Origin: Oscillospiraceae bacterium
GTDB taxonomy: Bacteria > Bacillota > Clostridia > Oscillospirales > Ruminococcaceae
NCBI GenBank assembly: GCA_009784625.1
Contig: WRBI01000007.1
Coordinates: 1-64,000 of the forward strand
Length of the DNA stretch: 64,000 nucleotides
Reading direction: 5' to 3'
Position 1 is the first letter of the stretch; the number at the start of each line of letters is the position of its first letter. Under the pieces are notes generated by a model. That model was not told the origin of the DNA. It searched no databases and worked only from the letters and a program-made list of their open reading frames with translations. Both the position numbers and the translations under genes were made by a program. Shown piece after piece: positions 37,497 through 46,962 of the stretch.

Positions 37497-38462
37497 TCAA
37501 TTCCCCTGCCCGCCGTAGACCGGGATGGTAAACGTCACAACGCTCCCGCTGATGAACGCCGCCGTGTTTTCGATGACCGCGTTTCGGCTTTCAACCCTAA
37601 GCTCTCCGCTTTCAATTCTAACTGTACCGCCGTGGGCTTCAACGATCGTTTTACATATGGCCAGGCCGTATCCGTCGTTGTTCTTTCCGGAAACACCGCG
37701 CTCGAATACGCGGGGTATAAGATAGGGATCTATACCGCTGCCGTTGTCGCGGATGTGGACGATAATGTAACTGTTATCGGTAAAAGCTTCGATAGAAATC
37801 ATACCGCCCGTCACACTGTCGTTCGCGTTGGATAAAATGTTGATTATAACACGGGTCAGCTGTTCGCTTTCAACATATACATAGGGCAAGTCATCTGAAA
37901 TTTTTACTTGCAGGACGTTCCGGTTGCTGGCAAGCTTAAAGCGGTAGTTGTCTGTGCAAGATATAAGCATAGCGGCAAAGTCTATTTTCTCACGACTTAA
38001 CTTTCTGCCTTCGGCACTGGCCAGCTCTACCATACCCTCTACCATCCGGCCCAGCCGCAGTGCTTCGTTTTGCATAGTGGCCAAAACTTTTCGCGCTTCT
38101 TTCGCATCGCCTTTCGGTTCAAAATATTCATATACATAGTCCACCCCAAGGGAGATAACATGGAGCGGATTTCTGACTTCGTGTTTTATGTCCTGCAAAA
38201 AGCTTGCGTTTATCTGCGCAAGCTCTTCAAGTGCGGCGTTTTCAGCAGCGAGAAGCTGCTTGGCCGCCCGCACTTCCTCTTCCAGCGAAGCCTCGAGTTT
38301 TTTCAGTGTCGAGCGGATAGTCAACACGGACAGGGCAATCGAAACAAGAATAACAATAGTGGCGGTGACAACAGAAAAAAGCATCATCGCAAAAGCCGCC
38401 GACGCTGCCAATACAAGATTCATTAAGGTCGTCAAAAACAGTGTTTTGCTTATTTTACACAT
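37497..38462 (-). CDS. Sensor histidine kinase
   Basis: QDIKHEVRNPLHVISLG, HIRDNGSGIDPYLIPRVFERG, GYGLAICKTIVEAHGGTVRI. Confidence 0.92.
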   Translation of the reverse strand: MCKISKTLFLTTLMNLVLAASAAFAMMLFSVVTATIVILVSIALSVLTIRSTLKKLEASLEEEVRAAKQLLAAENAALEELAQINASFLQDIKHEVRNPLHVISLGVDYVYEYFEPKGDAKEARKVLATMQNEALRLGRMVEGMVELASAEGRKLSREKIDFAAMLISCTDNYRFKLASNRNVLQVKISDDLPYVYVESEQLTRVIINILSNANDSVTGGMISIEAFTDNSYIIVHIRDNGSGIDPYLIPRVFERGVSGKNNDGYGLAICKTIVEAHGGTVRIESGELRVESRNAVIENTAAFISGSVVTFTIPVYGGQGN

Positions 38463-38564
38463 TTCAGTTTCTCATGTTTTCTTTCGGTGATTTCTAATGC
38501 AACACATTTCGCGTCAAAATAAGACGCCTTAGGCAGTTCTGCCTGACGCAGGCAGGAACACAGA

Positions 38565-38595
38565 AAAAGGGAACGGCCACGGCCGCTCCCTTTGC
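38565..38595 (-). terminator. Terminator of bactofilin gene
   Basis: Minus strand AAAGGGAGCGGCCGTGGCCGTTCCCTTTTT. Confidence 0.8.
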
Positions 38596-38603
38596 TATGC
38601 CTG

Positions 38604-39404
38604 TTAATCGTCAAAACGCTCAAACCGGTCGATGACGTCGCGGGATGGCGAGTACATCATGATCTGCCCGTTCACGAAAGCGCCCCGCTTGATCTCAAGC
38701 TCGTCTGTCGAAATATCCCCCAGAATCGAGGAGGACGAGCCGATCGAGACCATATGCCGGATTTCCATGTTGCCTTTGATTTTCCCGTCAATCTCAGCTT
38801 GTTGGGCGCGGATATTCCCGAGCACCCAAGCGTCGTTGGATACAGTCACCACATCCTCACACCGCACGTCGCCGTCTACCTGCGCATCGTAAATGTAAGC
38901 GTTGGCTGCGGTAGTGTTTCCACGCACCTTGCCGGCCACCACAATGTTGGACTTACACTCGATGTCGCCCATCACCTGACCGAGCAAGCGGATCGAATCC
39001 TCAGTCGAAAGCGCGCCGCGAATGACCGTGTTTTTCGAGATGATGGTCTTGTTGTCGTCGTAAACACCGCTCTCATCGTAGTCAATGTACCGCCCGTTGC
39101 CGCCTGCGCCCTCGTATATATCTGAGCCGGTGACCAAAGGGGCATCGGCGTCATAGCTCTTGTAAGGGGTCGCGTCGCCCGACACGCTTGCGCCGACGTC
39201 GTCAGCGTCTTCCGTGCGCTCAGCACTATCTGTTTCCTCAAATGCGGGGATCACTTCCAAGGGCTTGTCGGCTTCAAATTGTCCGGACTCAGCGGGCTGG
39301 GCGTCAACTTGTTCGGGCTGCGCGCCAGCGTCGCTTTCCGATTCCCGTAAGAAGTCTCGCTTTACACTGCGCAACGCTTCTACAAAATCGTCCTTAAAGC
39401 TCAC
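38604..39404 (-). CDS. Bactofilin-like polymer-forming protein
   Basis: ISKNTVIRGALSTEDSIRLLGQVMGDIECKSNIVVAGKVRGNTTAANAYIYDAQVDGDVRCED beta-helix repeats. Confidence 0.88.
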   Translation of the reverse strand: MSFKDDFVEALRSVKRDFLRESESDAGAQPEQVDAQPAESGQFEADKPLEVIPAFEETDSAERTEDADDVGASVSGDATPYKSYDADAPLVTGSDIYEGAGGNGRYIDYDESGVYDDNKTIISKNTVIRGALSTEDSIRLLGQVMGDIECKSNIVVAGKVRGNTTAANAYIYDAQVDGDVRCEDVVTVSNDAWVLGNIRAQQAEIDGKIKGNMEIRHMVSIGSSSSILGDISTDELEIKRGAFVNGQIMMYSPSRDVIDRFERFDD

Positions 39405-39445
39405 TCACTCACCCTCTTCATCACTTCATAAAAATACGAGCGCCT

Positions 39446-39946
39446 TTACTCGCTATCCCTCGGGATGCCGGTAAAGGGAATTGGCACATCATCGCCCTGC
39501 GGCTGTGTGGCCGAATCCTGACCCTGTGTTTCTTCCGGCGGCGTATTCACGCCTTCGCCGGACACAATCTGCTGCTGCGGGCGTGGAAACGCCGCTATCT
39601 GCCCAAGCAGTTCGCTTTCCTGATCATCATAGTCGATGAGCTGGTCTGAGCCGCCGGCGGGTTCATCCTGCTCCCCATCCCCGTTGATCGAGGGCGGCAC
39701 CGGAAAGGGCAGCTCGGGGTCGCTTTGTTCCTGGCCGGTATTTTGCGGCGCGGACGCAGGGTCAGATGTGGACACAAGGTCAGGTGAAACCGTCTGCGCC
39801 ATCTGGTTTTGATTGAAGAAGAAACCGATCGTCTGTACACCCAAAATAATCAGCAGAGTGGCGGGTACCAAAAACAAGAGCACAATGAACGCGTAAATCG
39901 CTTTCTTGATCCGCCGCACCCGCGTATAGTTAATTTGGTTATTCAC
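39446..39946 (-). CDS. Single-pass membrane protein of unknown function
   Basis: RRIKKAIYAFIVLLFLVPATLLIILGVQTIGFFF TM; low-complexity Pro/Asp/Gln-rich tail. Confidence 0.55.
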   Translation of the reverse strand: MNNQINYTRVRRIKKAIYAFIVLLFLVPATLLIILGVQTIGFFFNQNQMAQTVSPDLVSTSDPASAPQNTGQEQSDPELPFPVPPSINGDGEQDEPAGGSDQLIDYDDQESELLGQIAAFPRPQQQIVSGEGVNTPPEETQGQDSATQPQGDDVPIPFTGIPRDSE

Positions 39947-40155
39947 CTTCGCTCATACACCTTCCATCTATAAATGCGCCAAGTTTTCTGCGAATAGGCC
40001 GTTCTTTAGACAGCTAGTGTAAGTGTGGGCAATTCGTCCCACACCTACTTGTTAGTTTACGTGATAATATCGCGATTGTCAAGCAAAAATGACAAATTCG
40101 GCATCGTTATTCGCCCAACTCGCCTGCCCATCGCTTTTTTTACGCGGACTGCTGC

Positions 40156-41508
40156 TCATTGCCGATCAGGCAGGTCAATCTTTTTCAGCTGACTGAACAG
40201 GGCGTCCCGGTTGTTTTGTTTGGGATCCGACCAGACCAGCTTTAGCAGTTCCCGCAAAATCTGCCCGGTCCGCGGCCCATGCGGAACGCCGGCCGCCGTT
40301 AGGTCATCCCCCTTCAGTGCCAGCTCGGCCAAAGTCAAACAGTCGCCGGATGCGATGATTTCCTCTACCATCTCGCCCACTTTTTCATAATGCTCCCGCC
40401 TTGGCGCACAGATTGGCGACTTGGCGCGGTTATCCGCTCGCTTGACCTGCATCAAATCTCTGACAAACCCGACCCCGTGATCGCCGATCAGCTGGCGGAT
40501 CACCGCGGGATCCAGCGGTATCTTTATTTGATGAAGCGCAATCAGTTTTTCGACATGGACCGCGGTTTTTCGCGGATAGCGCAGCTCGCGCAGAATTTTG
40601 GCCGCCATCTTCGCGCCAACCCCCGCGTGGCCTTTGTAGTGGCCCCGGCCGTTTTCGTCCACCCGCGCAACCGCCGGCTTGCCAATGTCATGAAGAAGCA
40701 GCGCAAGGCGCAAATCGTGCACAGGCGGCGCAAAAGCGAGGGCGGCAAAACTGTGCTCGTCCACTGTGCGGTCGTGGTAGGAACTTTTCTGGTCAAAGCC
40801 GATGGCCGGGCCGAATGCGGGCAGTATGGCCTCAAGCACGCCGCCGGACACCATCAGCCGCAGCGCGGTCAGCGCGTCCTGCCCGACAATCAGCTTGCTC
40901 AGTTCAGACGACACCCGCTCGGCCGAAACCGCGCAGAGCAAATCCCGGCGCTCTTTTGCGCCGGCCAGCGCCTTCGCCTCCGGTGTAAAACCCAGCGCGG
41001 AGGCAAATCGAAAGAGCCGCAAAATCCGCAGGGCGTCCTCTTCAAAGCGCAGGCGCGGGTCACCCACACAGCGCAGTACCCGCGCGCTGAGATCATCCCT
41101 CCCACCAAAGGGGTCGATCAGCCCTTCCCGCGAATTGTAGGCCATCGCGTTCACGGTAAAGTCCCGGCGGGCAAGGTCATCTGTCAGGCTGGTTGTAAAG
41201 TCGACAGTGTCCGGGCGGCGGTGGTCGGTGTAAGCGCCGTCTTTGCGCATAGTTGTGACCTCGACCGATATTTCTGTTCCCAAAAAGGTAAGTGTGCCGT
41301 GCTTTTTACCGGTAGGTAAAATCCGAACCCGCTCACCAATATCCGCGATCATCCGGTCGGGCAGGGCGGTGGTGGCGATATCCCAGTCGGCCGGTGTTTT
41401 TTCGCGCAAACAATCGCGCAGACATCCGCCCACCAGATAGGCGCCATGTCCGCTGTCTTCAAGCAAATGCATACACTCGCGCACAAAAGCGGGAATCTCG
41501 ATTCTCAT
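40156..41508 (-). CDS. cca: CCA tRNA nucleotidyltransferase (HD-domain type)
   Basis: AYLVGGCLRDCLREKTPADWDIATTALPD; RRDFTVNAMAYN; HDIGKP. Confidence 0.95.
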   Translation of the reverse strand: MRIEIPAFVRECMHLLEDSGHGAYLVGGCLRDCLREKTPADWDIATTALPDRMIADIGERVRILPTGKKHGTLTFLGTEISVEVTTMRKDGAYTDHRRPDTVDFTTSLTDDLARRDFTVNAMAYNSREGLIDPFGGRDDLSARVLRCVGDPRLRFEEDALRILRLFRFASALGFTPEAKALAGAKERRDLLCAVSAERVSSELSKLIVGQDALTALRLMVSGGVLEAILPAFGPAIGFDQKSSYHDRTVDEHSFAALAFAPPVHDLRLALLLHDIGKPAVARVDENGRGHYKGHAGVGAKMAAKILRELRYPRKTAVHVEKLIALHQIKIPLDPAVIRQLIGDHGVGFVRDLMQVKRADNRAKSPICAPRREHYEKVGEMVEEIIASGDCLTLAELALKGDDLTAAGVPHGPRTGQILRELLKLVWSDPKQNNRDALFSQLKKIDLPDRQ

Positions 41509-41569
41509 ATTATTAAGTATACCACATTTCGCCGCGCAAAGACAGGTGAAGCGCGTCGAGTTTCGCAAA

Positions 41570-41596
41570 AAACGCGCACCCTTTGGATGCGCGTTT
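41570..41596. terminator. Hairpin terminator
   Basis: AAAACGCGCA-CCCTTTGGA-TGCGCGTTTT. Confidence 0.8.
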
Positions 41597-41600
41597 TGTT

Positions 41601-41984
41601 TTACTTCAGCTTGACGTCCATATAACTGCCGGATGATGAGATCGCGTTACCTAAATACCCCATCACTTTCTGCTGAGCGTTAGAGGCCGAAACTTCTTTT
41701 TTCACCTCTTTTTTTAACTCTTCGAGTGCTTGGGTGATGGTCTTGTCTTTTGCGAGAATCTGGTCAACCAGCTGATGAATCTTTGGGTCTCGCTCGAGTG
41801 CCTGTCTGTCTTCCGGGTTTTGGCGGCCCCACTCGTCACAGGCGTCCATCAGCGTTTGGCGCTCTTCTACCCCTTTGAGCAAGAAGTCGGAGTCGTGAAT
41901 ATGCTCGACCATCTGCGTGGTCAGCTGATAGAGTTCCTCCATGATTGTATGGCCGTCTTTTACTACTTCCGGCTCGGCGCTCAT
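41601..41984 (-). CDS. Putative flagellar accessory protein (FliT-like position)
   Basis: Small helical protein overlapping fliS, downstream of fliD. Confidence 0.5.
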   Translation of the reverse strand: MSAEPEVVKDGHTIMEELYQLTTQMVEHIHDSDFLLKGVEERQTLMDACDEWGRQNPEDRQALERDPKIHQLVDQILAKDKTITQALEELKKEVKKEVSASNAQQKVMGYLGNAISSSGSYMDVKLK

Positions 41985-42385
41985 ATGGCCTGCCCTCCCG
42001 CTACTGCGTGTTGTTTGGTGCGGCTGATCTTATCTGCCTGTTCAAAGGTATTTCGCAGGTCTTTGAGCATGGGCAGAACCGCCTTGACCTTATTCACATC
42101 CTTTTGGAGGTTGGCGTCCCGCAGCTCCTGGGCAAAAAAGATATACAAATCTTTAAGCTCTTTAGAGATCGGGTAACGGTCGTCCAAAGACGCGGCCAGA
42201 GCCGAGATGATGGTCTGCGCTTTGATCAGCGCGTCGTGCTCTACGCCCTTTTTTCCTTGATCAAAACAAATCTCAGCCAGCCGGCACTGTTTGATCAGCT
42301 CGTCGAACAGTTTGACCAACAATTCCCCTTGTGCCAGTGTGGAAAGGGACTGACTCTTGTATTGGTCGTATGCATTACCCACCAT
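41981..42385 (-). CDS. fliS: Flagellar chaperone FliS
   Basis: NAYDQYKSQSLSTLAQGELLVKLFDELIKQCRLAEICFDQG. Confidence 0.93.
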   Translation of the reverse strand: MVGNAYDQYKSQSLSTLAQGELLVKLFDELIKQCRLAEICFDQGKKGVEHDALIKAQTIISALAASLDDRYPISKELKDLYIFFAQELRDANLQKDVNKVKAVLPMLKDLRNTFEQADKISRTKQHAVAGGQAI

Positions 42386-42412
42386 TTACTACATCACTTC
42401 CTTTCCCGGTTA

Positions 42413-45400
42413 TCAGCGGTTATCCATTGAGAATTGCTCAAGCCAGCCGCCCTGGGCTGTAAGCCTTTGAATGGATGTTTCAAGTCTTGCGAACCTTGAC
42501 CACAGGCGGTTGAACTCGCGCTCAAGCCGGGCCTGTATCTGCGAGATGCGATCGTCGATGCTGCGCATTCTCTGCACAAGGGTGGCGTCCGGATTGCCTC
42601 CCGCATCAGTGCCCGCGACCGTCACCAGGCTGCCGCGGCCGACTGCGTGGCCTTGCGGGGTTGTATGAGTGGGGGCGATGCGTATGGCGTCTTGAATGAT
42701 TCGCTCAAGGCGCACACCCAAACCGTCTCTGGCTTCGCGGTATGTGCGGACAACGCGGCCGTTCTCGTCAAGAACTGTGATCTCCGGGCCAAGCCCTGTG
42801 CGCGGCGGGTCACCCGGACGCGGGGCGCCGATATATCTCGGGTCGTGTTGAGTGCCGTGCGCCTGGAAGAGGTTCCGAACCGCTTCGGGGTTGTTGTCGA
42901 TCATCTGTCTCAGCCGGTTTTCGTCCAGTTCGATCCGGCCGTTGTTTCTGGCGCCTGGGTTGGTCAGGGTGCTCTCGGTGGAAATCCCGATATCCATCAG
43001 CGAAAGGCCGGTTCCCTCCACTTGCAGGAAGAGTGTGGCCCGCAGCTCATTGAGGATTCTGCGGATGGTCGGGTCGTTTTGTACAACGCCCTTTCTGGCC
43101 TCTTCTTCCCAGCGCTCGATCTCGTCGCGGGTCATGTCTGCCCGCTGTTCTTCGGTCAGCGGAGGGAATGCCCGGTTGCGGGGCTCGTTAACCAGGTTGT
43201 GCAGATAGTCGATCATTTCGTTATACTGCTCGATAAACCCGCGAATATTCTCAACCAGCGCGTCGGCGTCGGCGGCTACCGTGAATGTGATTTCAGAGCT
43301 GATGAAAGGCGGCTCGGTAGTCACCGCGGTCACGTCAAAGAGTGTACCCAATACTTCAAATGTGTTGGTGTTGCTGGTGATGATTTTGCCGTCCATGATG
43401 ATCTCGGCGTTTTGGCCGGCGACAGCAGCATTACCGGCCGGTATCTCGCCGCGCGAATACAACTGCCCGCCTGAGCCGGCAAACAGCGTTGAGATCAGAT
43501 CGCCGGCATCGTCCTCAATGTCGATGCCCTGCGAGCCGCCCTCGATCACGATTCTGCCGGTAACCGAGTGCAGGGAGGCGATGTCTACCCCGCTCATACT
43601 CTGAGATACTGTGTTGATTGCATCAATCAGCTCTTCAACTGTCCAGCTCGCCTGATAGTTCAAGGTAACAGGGCCCTGGCCGCCCACGCTAATTGTGATG
43701 CTGCCGTTGGTTGTTATACCAAGAGATGAGAGCGGCGTATCGCCGGCTGTGTCTGTGCTGGCGGTGGTCGGTATAATGTCAAAGCGGCCAAGCAGGTTTC
43801 TGCGGTCGTCGAGGGCATGATCCGCGTTGCCATAACGAAGGTTGATCGGCTGGTCAATGCGGCTGGAGTTGAAAGTGAGGTGTCCACTGCCATCAACGCC
43901 GACCGTGACCCCGTGCGGGTTGGTTGTAGACGGGAGCGCTGTATTGATTGCGCGCTGTATTGCGTCGGCGAAGACGTCATCCCAATCTACGTTACCGGCG
44001 TTGCTCTCTTGCATGAACGCTGTCCGGTCTTCGGCCAGGGTATTGCTGGTATTTCTCTCAAAGGGGTTGCCAAACCGGATCAACGTACCGGCGCCATCGC
44101 CGATTTGAAGCCTGAACTCTAATTGAGCCAGTTCTTCGAAGAATGTATTATAGCTCATGCCGGACGGCACCGGATAAGTGAATTCAAACCTACTGTCAAC
44201 GCTATTCCATGTAGGCGCTAATCTTTCGGGGTTATCGGCGTTATGTCTGGTGTTGAAATCGTCGATAAACGTGTTCAGCATGTTGTTGATGCTTTCGCCG
44301 CTGGTCACATTGAGCTGTTCAAAGTTGCCGGTCGACTGAAAGACGTTCCCGCTGGGCGCGCCGACAAACGCGTGGAGCAGGTTGCCCTCAACATCGCGCA
44401 GGCGGATGTTGTCGCCCTCGCCGGTTACCAGCGAAGAAAAAGTAAATTGCTGGGTGGCCACGTTAAACTGCACGTTCACCCCAGCGGCTGAAGAGTTAAT
44501 CCGATTCAGGAAAGTGGACATCGTATCGGTCGCGTTTACCGTGATTACGACATCGTTGACCGAAATCTGAAATCGATCCAGAGCGTCCAGAGTCACGCCG
44601 GGCAATGCGTTGCCGCCAGCCCCAAAAAAGTCTCTGACCGTGCTGCCCATGTTAACGCGGTTGGTATGTCCCCGGGTAAAGCCAAGGGCGGCGCCTGGGG
44701 TCTCACCGCGAATCTCAAGCCGGTTGGCGTGTCCGTTAAAGACAATTTCGCCGGTATCTGTATCCACTTGAATGGCATTTGTTCTAAAGCCACCACTGCC
44801 GTCCGCCCACACAGAGCCGGGTATTGTTTGGCTGTCAAATTCTGCTTGTGTGGCAGACCTGGTGCCAAACGCCTGTGTGATCAGCGTTTGCAGGCCTTCT
44901 TGAAATTCCGCGGCGGTGGCGGTATTAGACAGCGAATCCAACTGAATGGTGCGGGGGGTTGTGCCCATTTGAATGGTCAGTGTCTGCCCGGCGAGGTTTT
45001 GATTCAGAAAATCCGACACTTCGCCACCGGTCAGCGGGCTTTCAATAGCCCGGGTGGTAAGCGTCTGATTTGTAGCCAGCTGGGTGATCTGGTCGATTCT
45101 AAACGTACCCGGCACAGAGTTGGCCGTGGTGCGCACGTTTAAAGGCGGGTTAGAACCGACCGGCCCCCCGTGATTGACACTGGTGTTAAAGGTGTTAAAG
45201 AACTGGCTGCCCCGGATGTTGGTTGTGCCGCCGGTACTGGCGTTAAAGGTGAGGTTGCGGTCCCTAAACTGCGAGAGTTCGGTGCGTGTATTGCGGAACG
45301 CCTCGATTCGCCAGGTAGTCATAGTGCGTTCTTGCTGTTGTCTGGCCAGCCGCGTGCGGGTAGCCGTCGTCATCGCGTGGATGAGCGCTTCGGTGTCCAT

Positions 45401-45472
45401 CCCGGTGGCCAGGCCGCCGATCCCCCTGTGGCGGGATGCGAGTGTGTTAAAAAAGCCGCCTCCGATTGACAT
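42413..45472 (-). CDS. fliD: Flagellar filament cap FliD (large, 1019 aa)
   Basis: GGLATGMDTEALIHAMTTATRTRLARQQQE N-terminus; IDDRISQIQARLEREFNRLWSRFARLETSIQRLTAQGGWLEQ C-terminus. Confidence 0.92.
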   Translation of the reverse strand: MSIGGGFFNTLASRHRGIGGLATGMDTEALIHAMTTATRTRLARQQQERTMTTWRIEAFRNTRTELSQFRDRNLTFNASTGGTTNIRGSQFFNTFNTSVNHGGPVGSNPPLNVRTTANSVPGTFRIDQITQLATNQTLTTRAIESPLTGGEVSDFLNQNLAGQTLTIQMGTTPRTIQLDSLSNTATAAEFQEGLQTLITQAFGTRSATQAEFDSQTIPGSVWADGSGGFRTNAIQVDTDTGEIVFNGHANRLEIRGETPGAALGFTRGHTNRVNMGSTVRDFFGAGGNALPGVTLDALDRFQISVNDVVITVNATDTMSTFLNRINSSAAGVNVQFNVATQQFTFSSLVTGEGDNIRLRDVEGNLLHAFVGAPSGNVFQSTGNFEQLNVTSGESINNMLNTFIDDFNTRHNADNPERLAPTWNSVDSRFEFTYPVPSGMSYNTFFEELAQLEFRLQIGDGAGTLIRFGNPFERNTSNTLAEDRTAFMQESNAGNVDWDDVFADAIQRAINTALPSTTNPHGVTVGVDGSGHLTFNSSRIDQPINLRYGNADHALDDRRNLLGRFDIIPTTASTDTAGDTPLSSLGITTNGSITISVGGQGPVTLNYQASWTVEELIDAINTVSQSMSGVDIASLHSVTGRIVIEGGSQGIDIEDDAGDLISTLFAGSGGQLYSRGEIPAGNAAVAGQNAEIIMDGKIITSNTNTFEVLGTLFDVTAVTTEPPFISSEITFTVAADADALVENIRGFIEQYNEMIDYLHNLVNEPRNRAFPPLTEEQRADMTRDEIERWEEEARKGVVQNDPTIRRILNELRATLFLQVEGTGLSLMDIGISTESTLTNPGARNNGRIELDENRLRQMIDNNPEAVRNLFQAHGTQHDPRYIGAPRPGDPPRTGLGPEITVLDENGRVVRTYREARDGLGVRLERIIQDAIRIAPTHTTPQGHAVGRGSLVTVAGTDAGGNPDATLVQRMRSIDDRISQIQARLEREFNRLWSRFARLETSIQRLTAQGGWLEQFSMDNR

Positions 45473-45494
45473 ATTGATTCCTCCCTGATATTGA

Positions 45495-45545
45495 ACAAAC
45501 GCAAAAGCCAGGGCGTCTTTGCCGCTGTATCGCTTTTTCGTTTGT
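45495..45545 (-). promoter_or_regulatory. Long stem-loop in fliD 5'UTR next to the RBS
   Basis: ACAAACGCAAAAGC (45495-45508) pairs with GCTTTTTCGTTTGT (45532-45545), 13/14. Confidence 0.6.
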
Positions 45546-45591
45546 CGATTTACGGTATTTGCCTATCTCAAAATAAAATCTTCCATTAGAT

Positions 45592-45618
45592 AGATCGGCC
45601 TGAATAATAGAAACTTAA
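45592..45618 (-). promoter_or_regulatory. Sigma-28 (SigD/FliA)-type promoter upstream of fliD
   Basis: Minus strand TTAAGTTT-N11-GCCGATCT versus consensus TAAAGTTT-N11-GCCGATAA. Confidence 0.7.
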
Positions 45619-45683
45619 CCGCAAAGCGCAAAAATAAATGCAAAAAGCGCCGATCGTGTAATCAGCGCTCTTTTGTGTGTATT

Positions 45684-45851
45684 TAGAACCTGTGGTCAAT
45701 AACGAGAAATGCACACGAGCCGAAGCGATTTTTTCGCAAGGCAAGGAAATTTCCCGCAGGAATACTTTGTGTATTCCAAGGGAAATTGACGAAGCATAGC
45801 GGAAAAATCGCCGGATCGGGGGCGTTTTGAGTATTGTCCACAGGGTCTTAG
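45684..45851. repeat. MITE-like element, copy 2 (family A)
   Basis: TAGAACCTGTGGTCAATA...TATTGTCCACAGGGTCTTA; near-identical inverse of 6371-6535. Confidence 0.85.
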
Positions 45852-46933
45852 GTAAGCTTTCGGATAATCGCCTCGCCGATTCCGTTTAAGGGGAGCTGAT
45901 CGGTCACTCCACCCAGGTTATAGGCAACCATCGGCATTCCGTAGACCACACAGCTTTCCTGGTCCTGGCCGATCGTGTACGCGCCTTTTTTCTTCATAGC
46001 CAGCAGGTTCTTTGCGCCGTCTGCGCCCATCCCGGTCAGAATAACGCCTACCGCGTCCTTCCCGGCCGTATTGGCCACGCTCTCAAACATTACGTCAACC
46101 GAAGGGCAGTGCCCGCTGACTTTTTCACCGGCGCTCAGCTCGACATAATAGCCGCGCACATCTTTTTTCACCCGCATCTGCCGGTCGCCGCCCGGTGCGA
46201 TCAGAGCCCTGCCCGGCTCGACCCGGTCGCCGTGTTCGGCTTCTTTCGCGGCGATTTTACAGACTTTGTCCAGCCGCTCGGCGTACATTTTTGTAAAGAC
46301 CGGGGGCATGTGCTGTACAATAACAATACCGGGGGTGTTGGTCGGCAGATCTTTGATCACGGCCAAAATGGCTTCGGTTCCCCCGGTTGAAGCGCCGATT
46401 GCGATCACCGTGCGGGGATTTTTAAAAATAACCGACCCCATAAACATATTGCGGGCCGGCGGCGTTTTGGGCGCTGGCATCGGCTGCTGCTGTCTGGTGG
46501 GTGGAAGTGGCTGTGTGCGCACGATCGACTTGGTCTTTGCGGCAGAGGCCGCGATCTGAATTTTCTGCACAACCTCGCGGATAAAAGCAGCGTTGTCCAG
46601 CTTTAGCTGGCTGTTGGGCTTGGCCACAAAGTCAACCGCACCCGCCTGCAAAGCCTCGAAAACAATCCCGGATACCGACGAGATGACCACGACCTGGACA
46701 TTCGGGTAGCGCGGACGGATATGCCGCAAGAAGTCGGTACCGCGCATCTTCGGCATTTCGATATCCAGCGTTATGACGTCCGGCCTTAGGTTTTGCACCA
46801 TCTTTTGGGCTTCAAACGCGTCGGAGGCCACACCAACAATCTCAAATGTGGGAACTTCAGACAGGGATCTCGACATGAATTCACGAAAAAAGATAGAGTC
46901 ATCAACGACTAAAACGCGTGTTTTCGTCCCCAT
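45848..46933 (-). CDS. cheB: Protein-glutamate methylesterase CheB
   Basis: Receiver VLVVDDSIFFREFM; IGASTGGTEAILAVI; VQHMPPVFTKMYAERL; VILTGMGADGA. Confidence 0.96.
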   Translation of the reverse strand: MGTKTRVLVVDDSIFFREFMSRSLSEVPTFEIVGVASDAFEAQKMVQNLRPDVITLDIEMPKMRGTDFLRHIRPRYPNVQVVVISSVSGIVFEALQAGAVDFVAKPNSQLKLDNAAFIREVVQKIQIAASAAKTKSIVRTQPLPPTRQQQPMPAPKTPPARNMFMGSVIFKNPRTVIAIGASTGGTEAILAVIKDLPTNTPGIVIVQHMPPVFTKMYAERLDKVCKIAAKEAEHGDRVEPGRALIAPGGDRQMRVKKDVRGYYVELSAGEKVSGHCPSVDVMFESVANTAGKDAVGVILTGMGADGAKNLLAMKKKGAYTIGQDQESCVVYGMPMVAYNLGGVTDQLPLNGIGEAIIRKLT

Positions 46934-46962
46934 AAATTCGCTGCGACCATCCCTTCTTCAGT

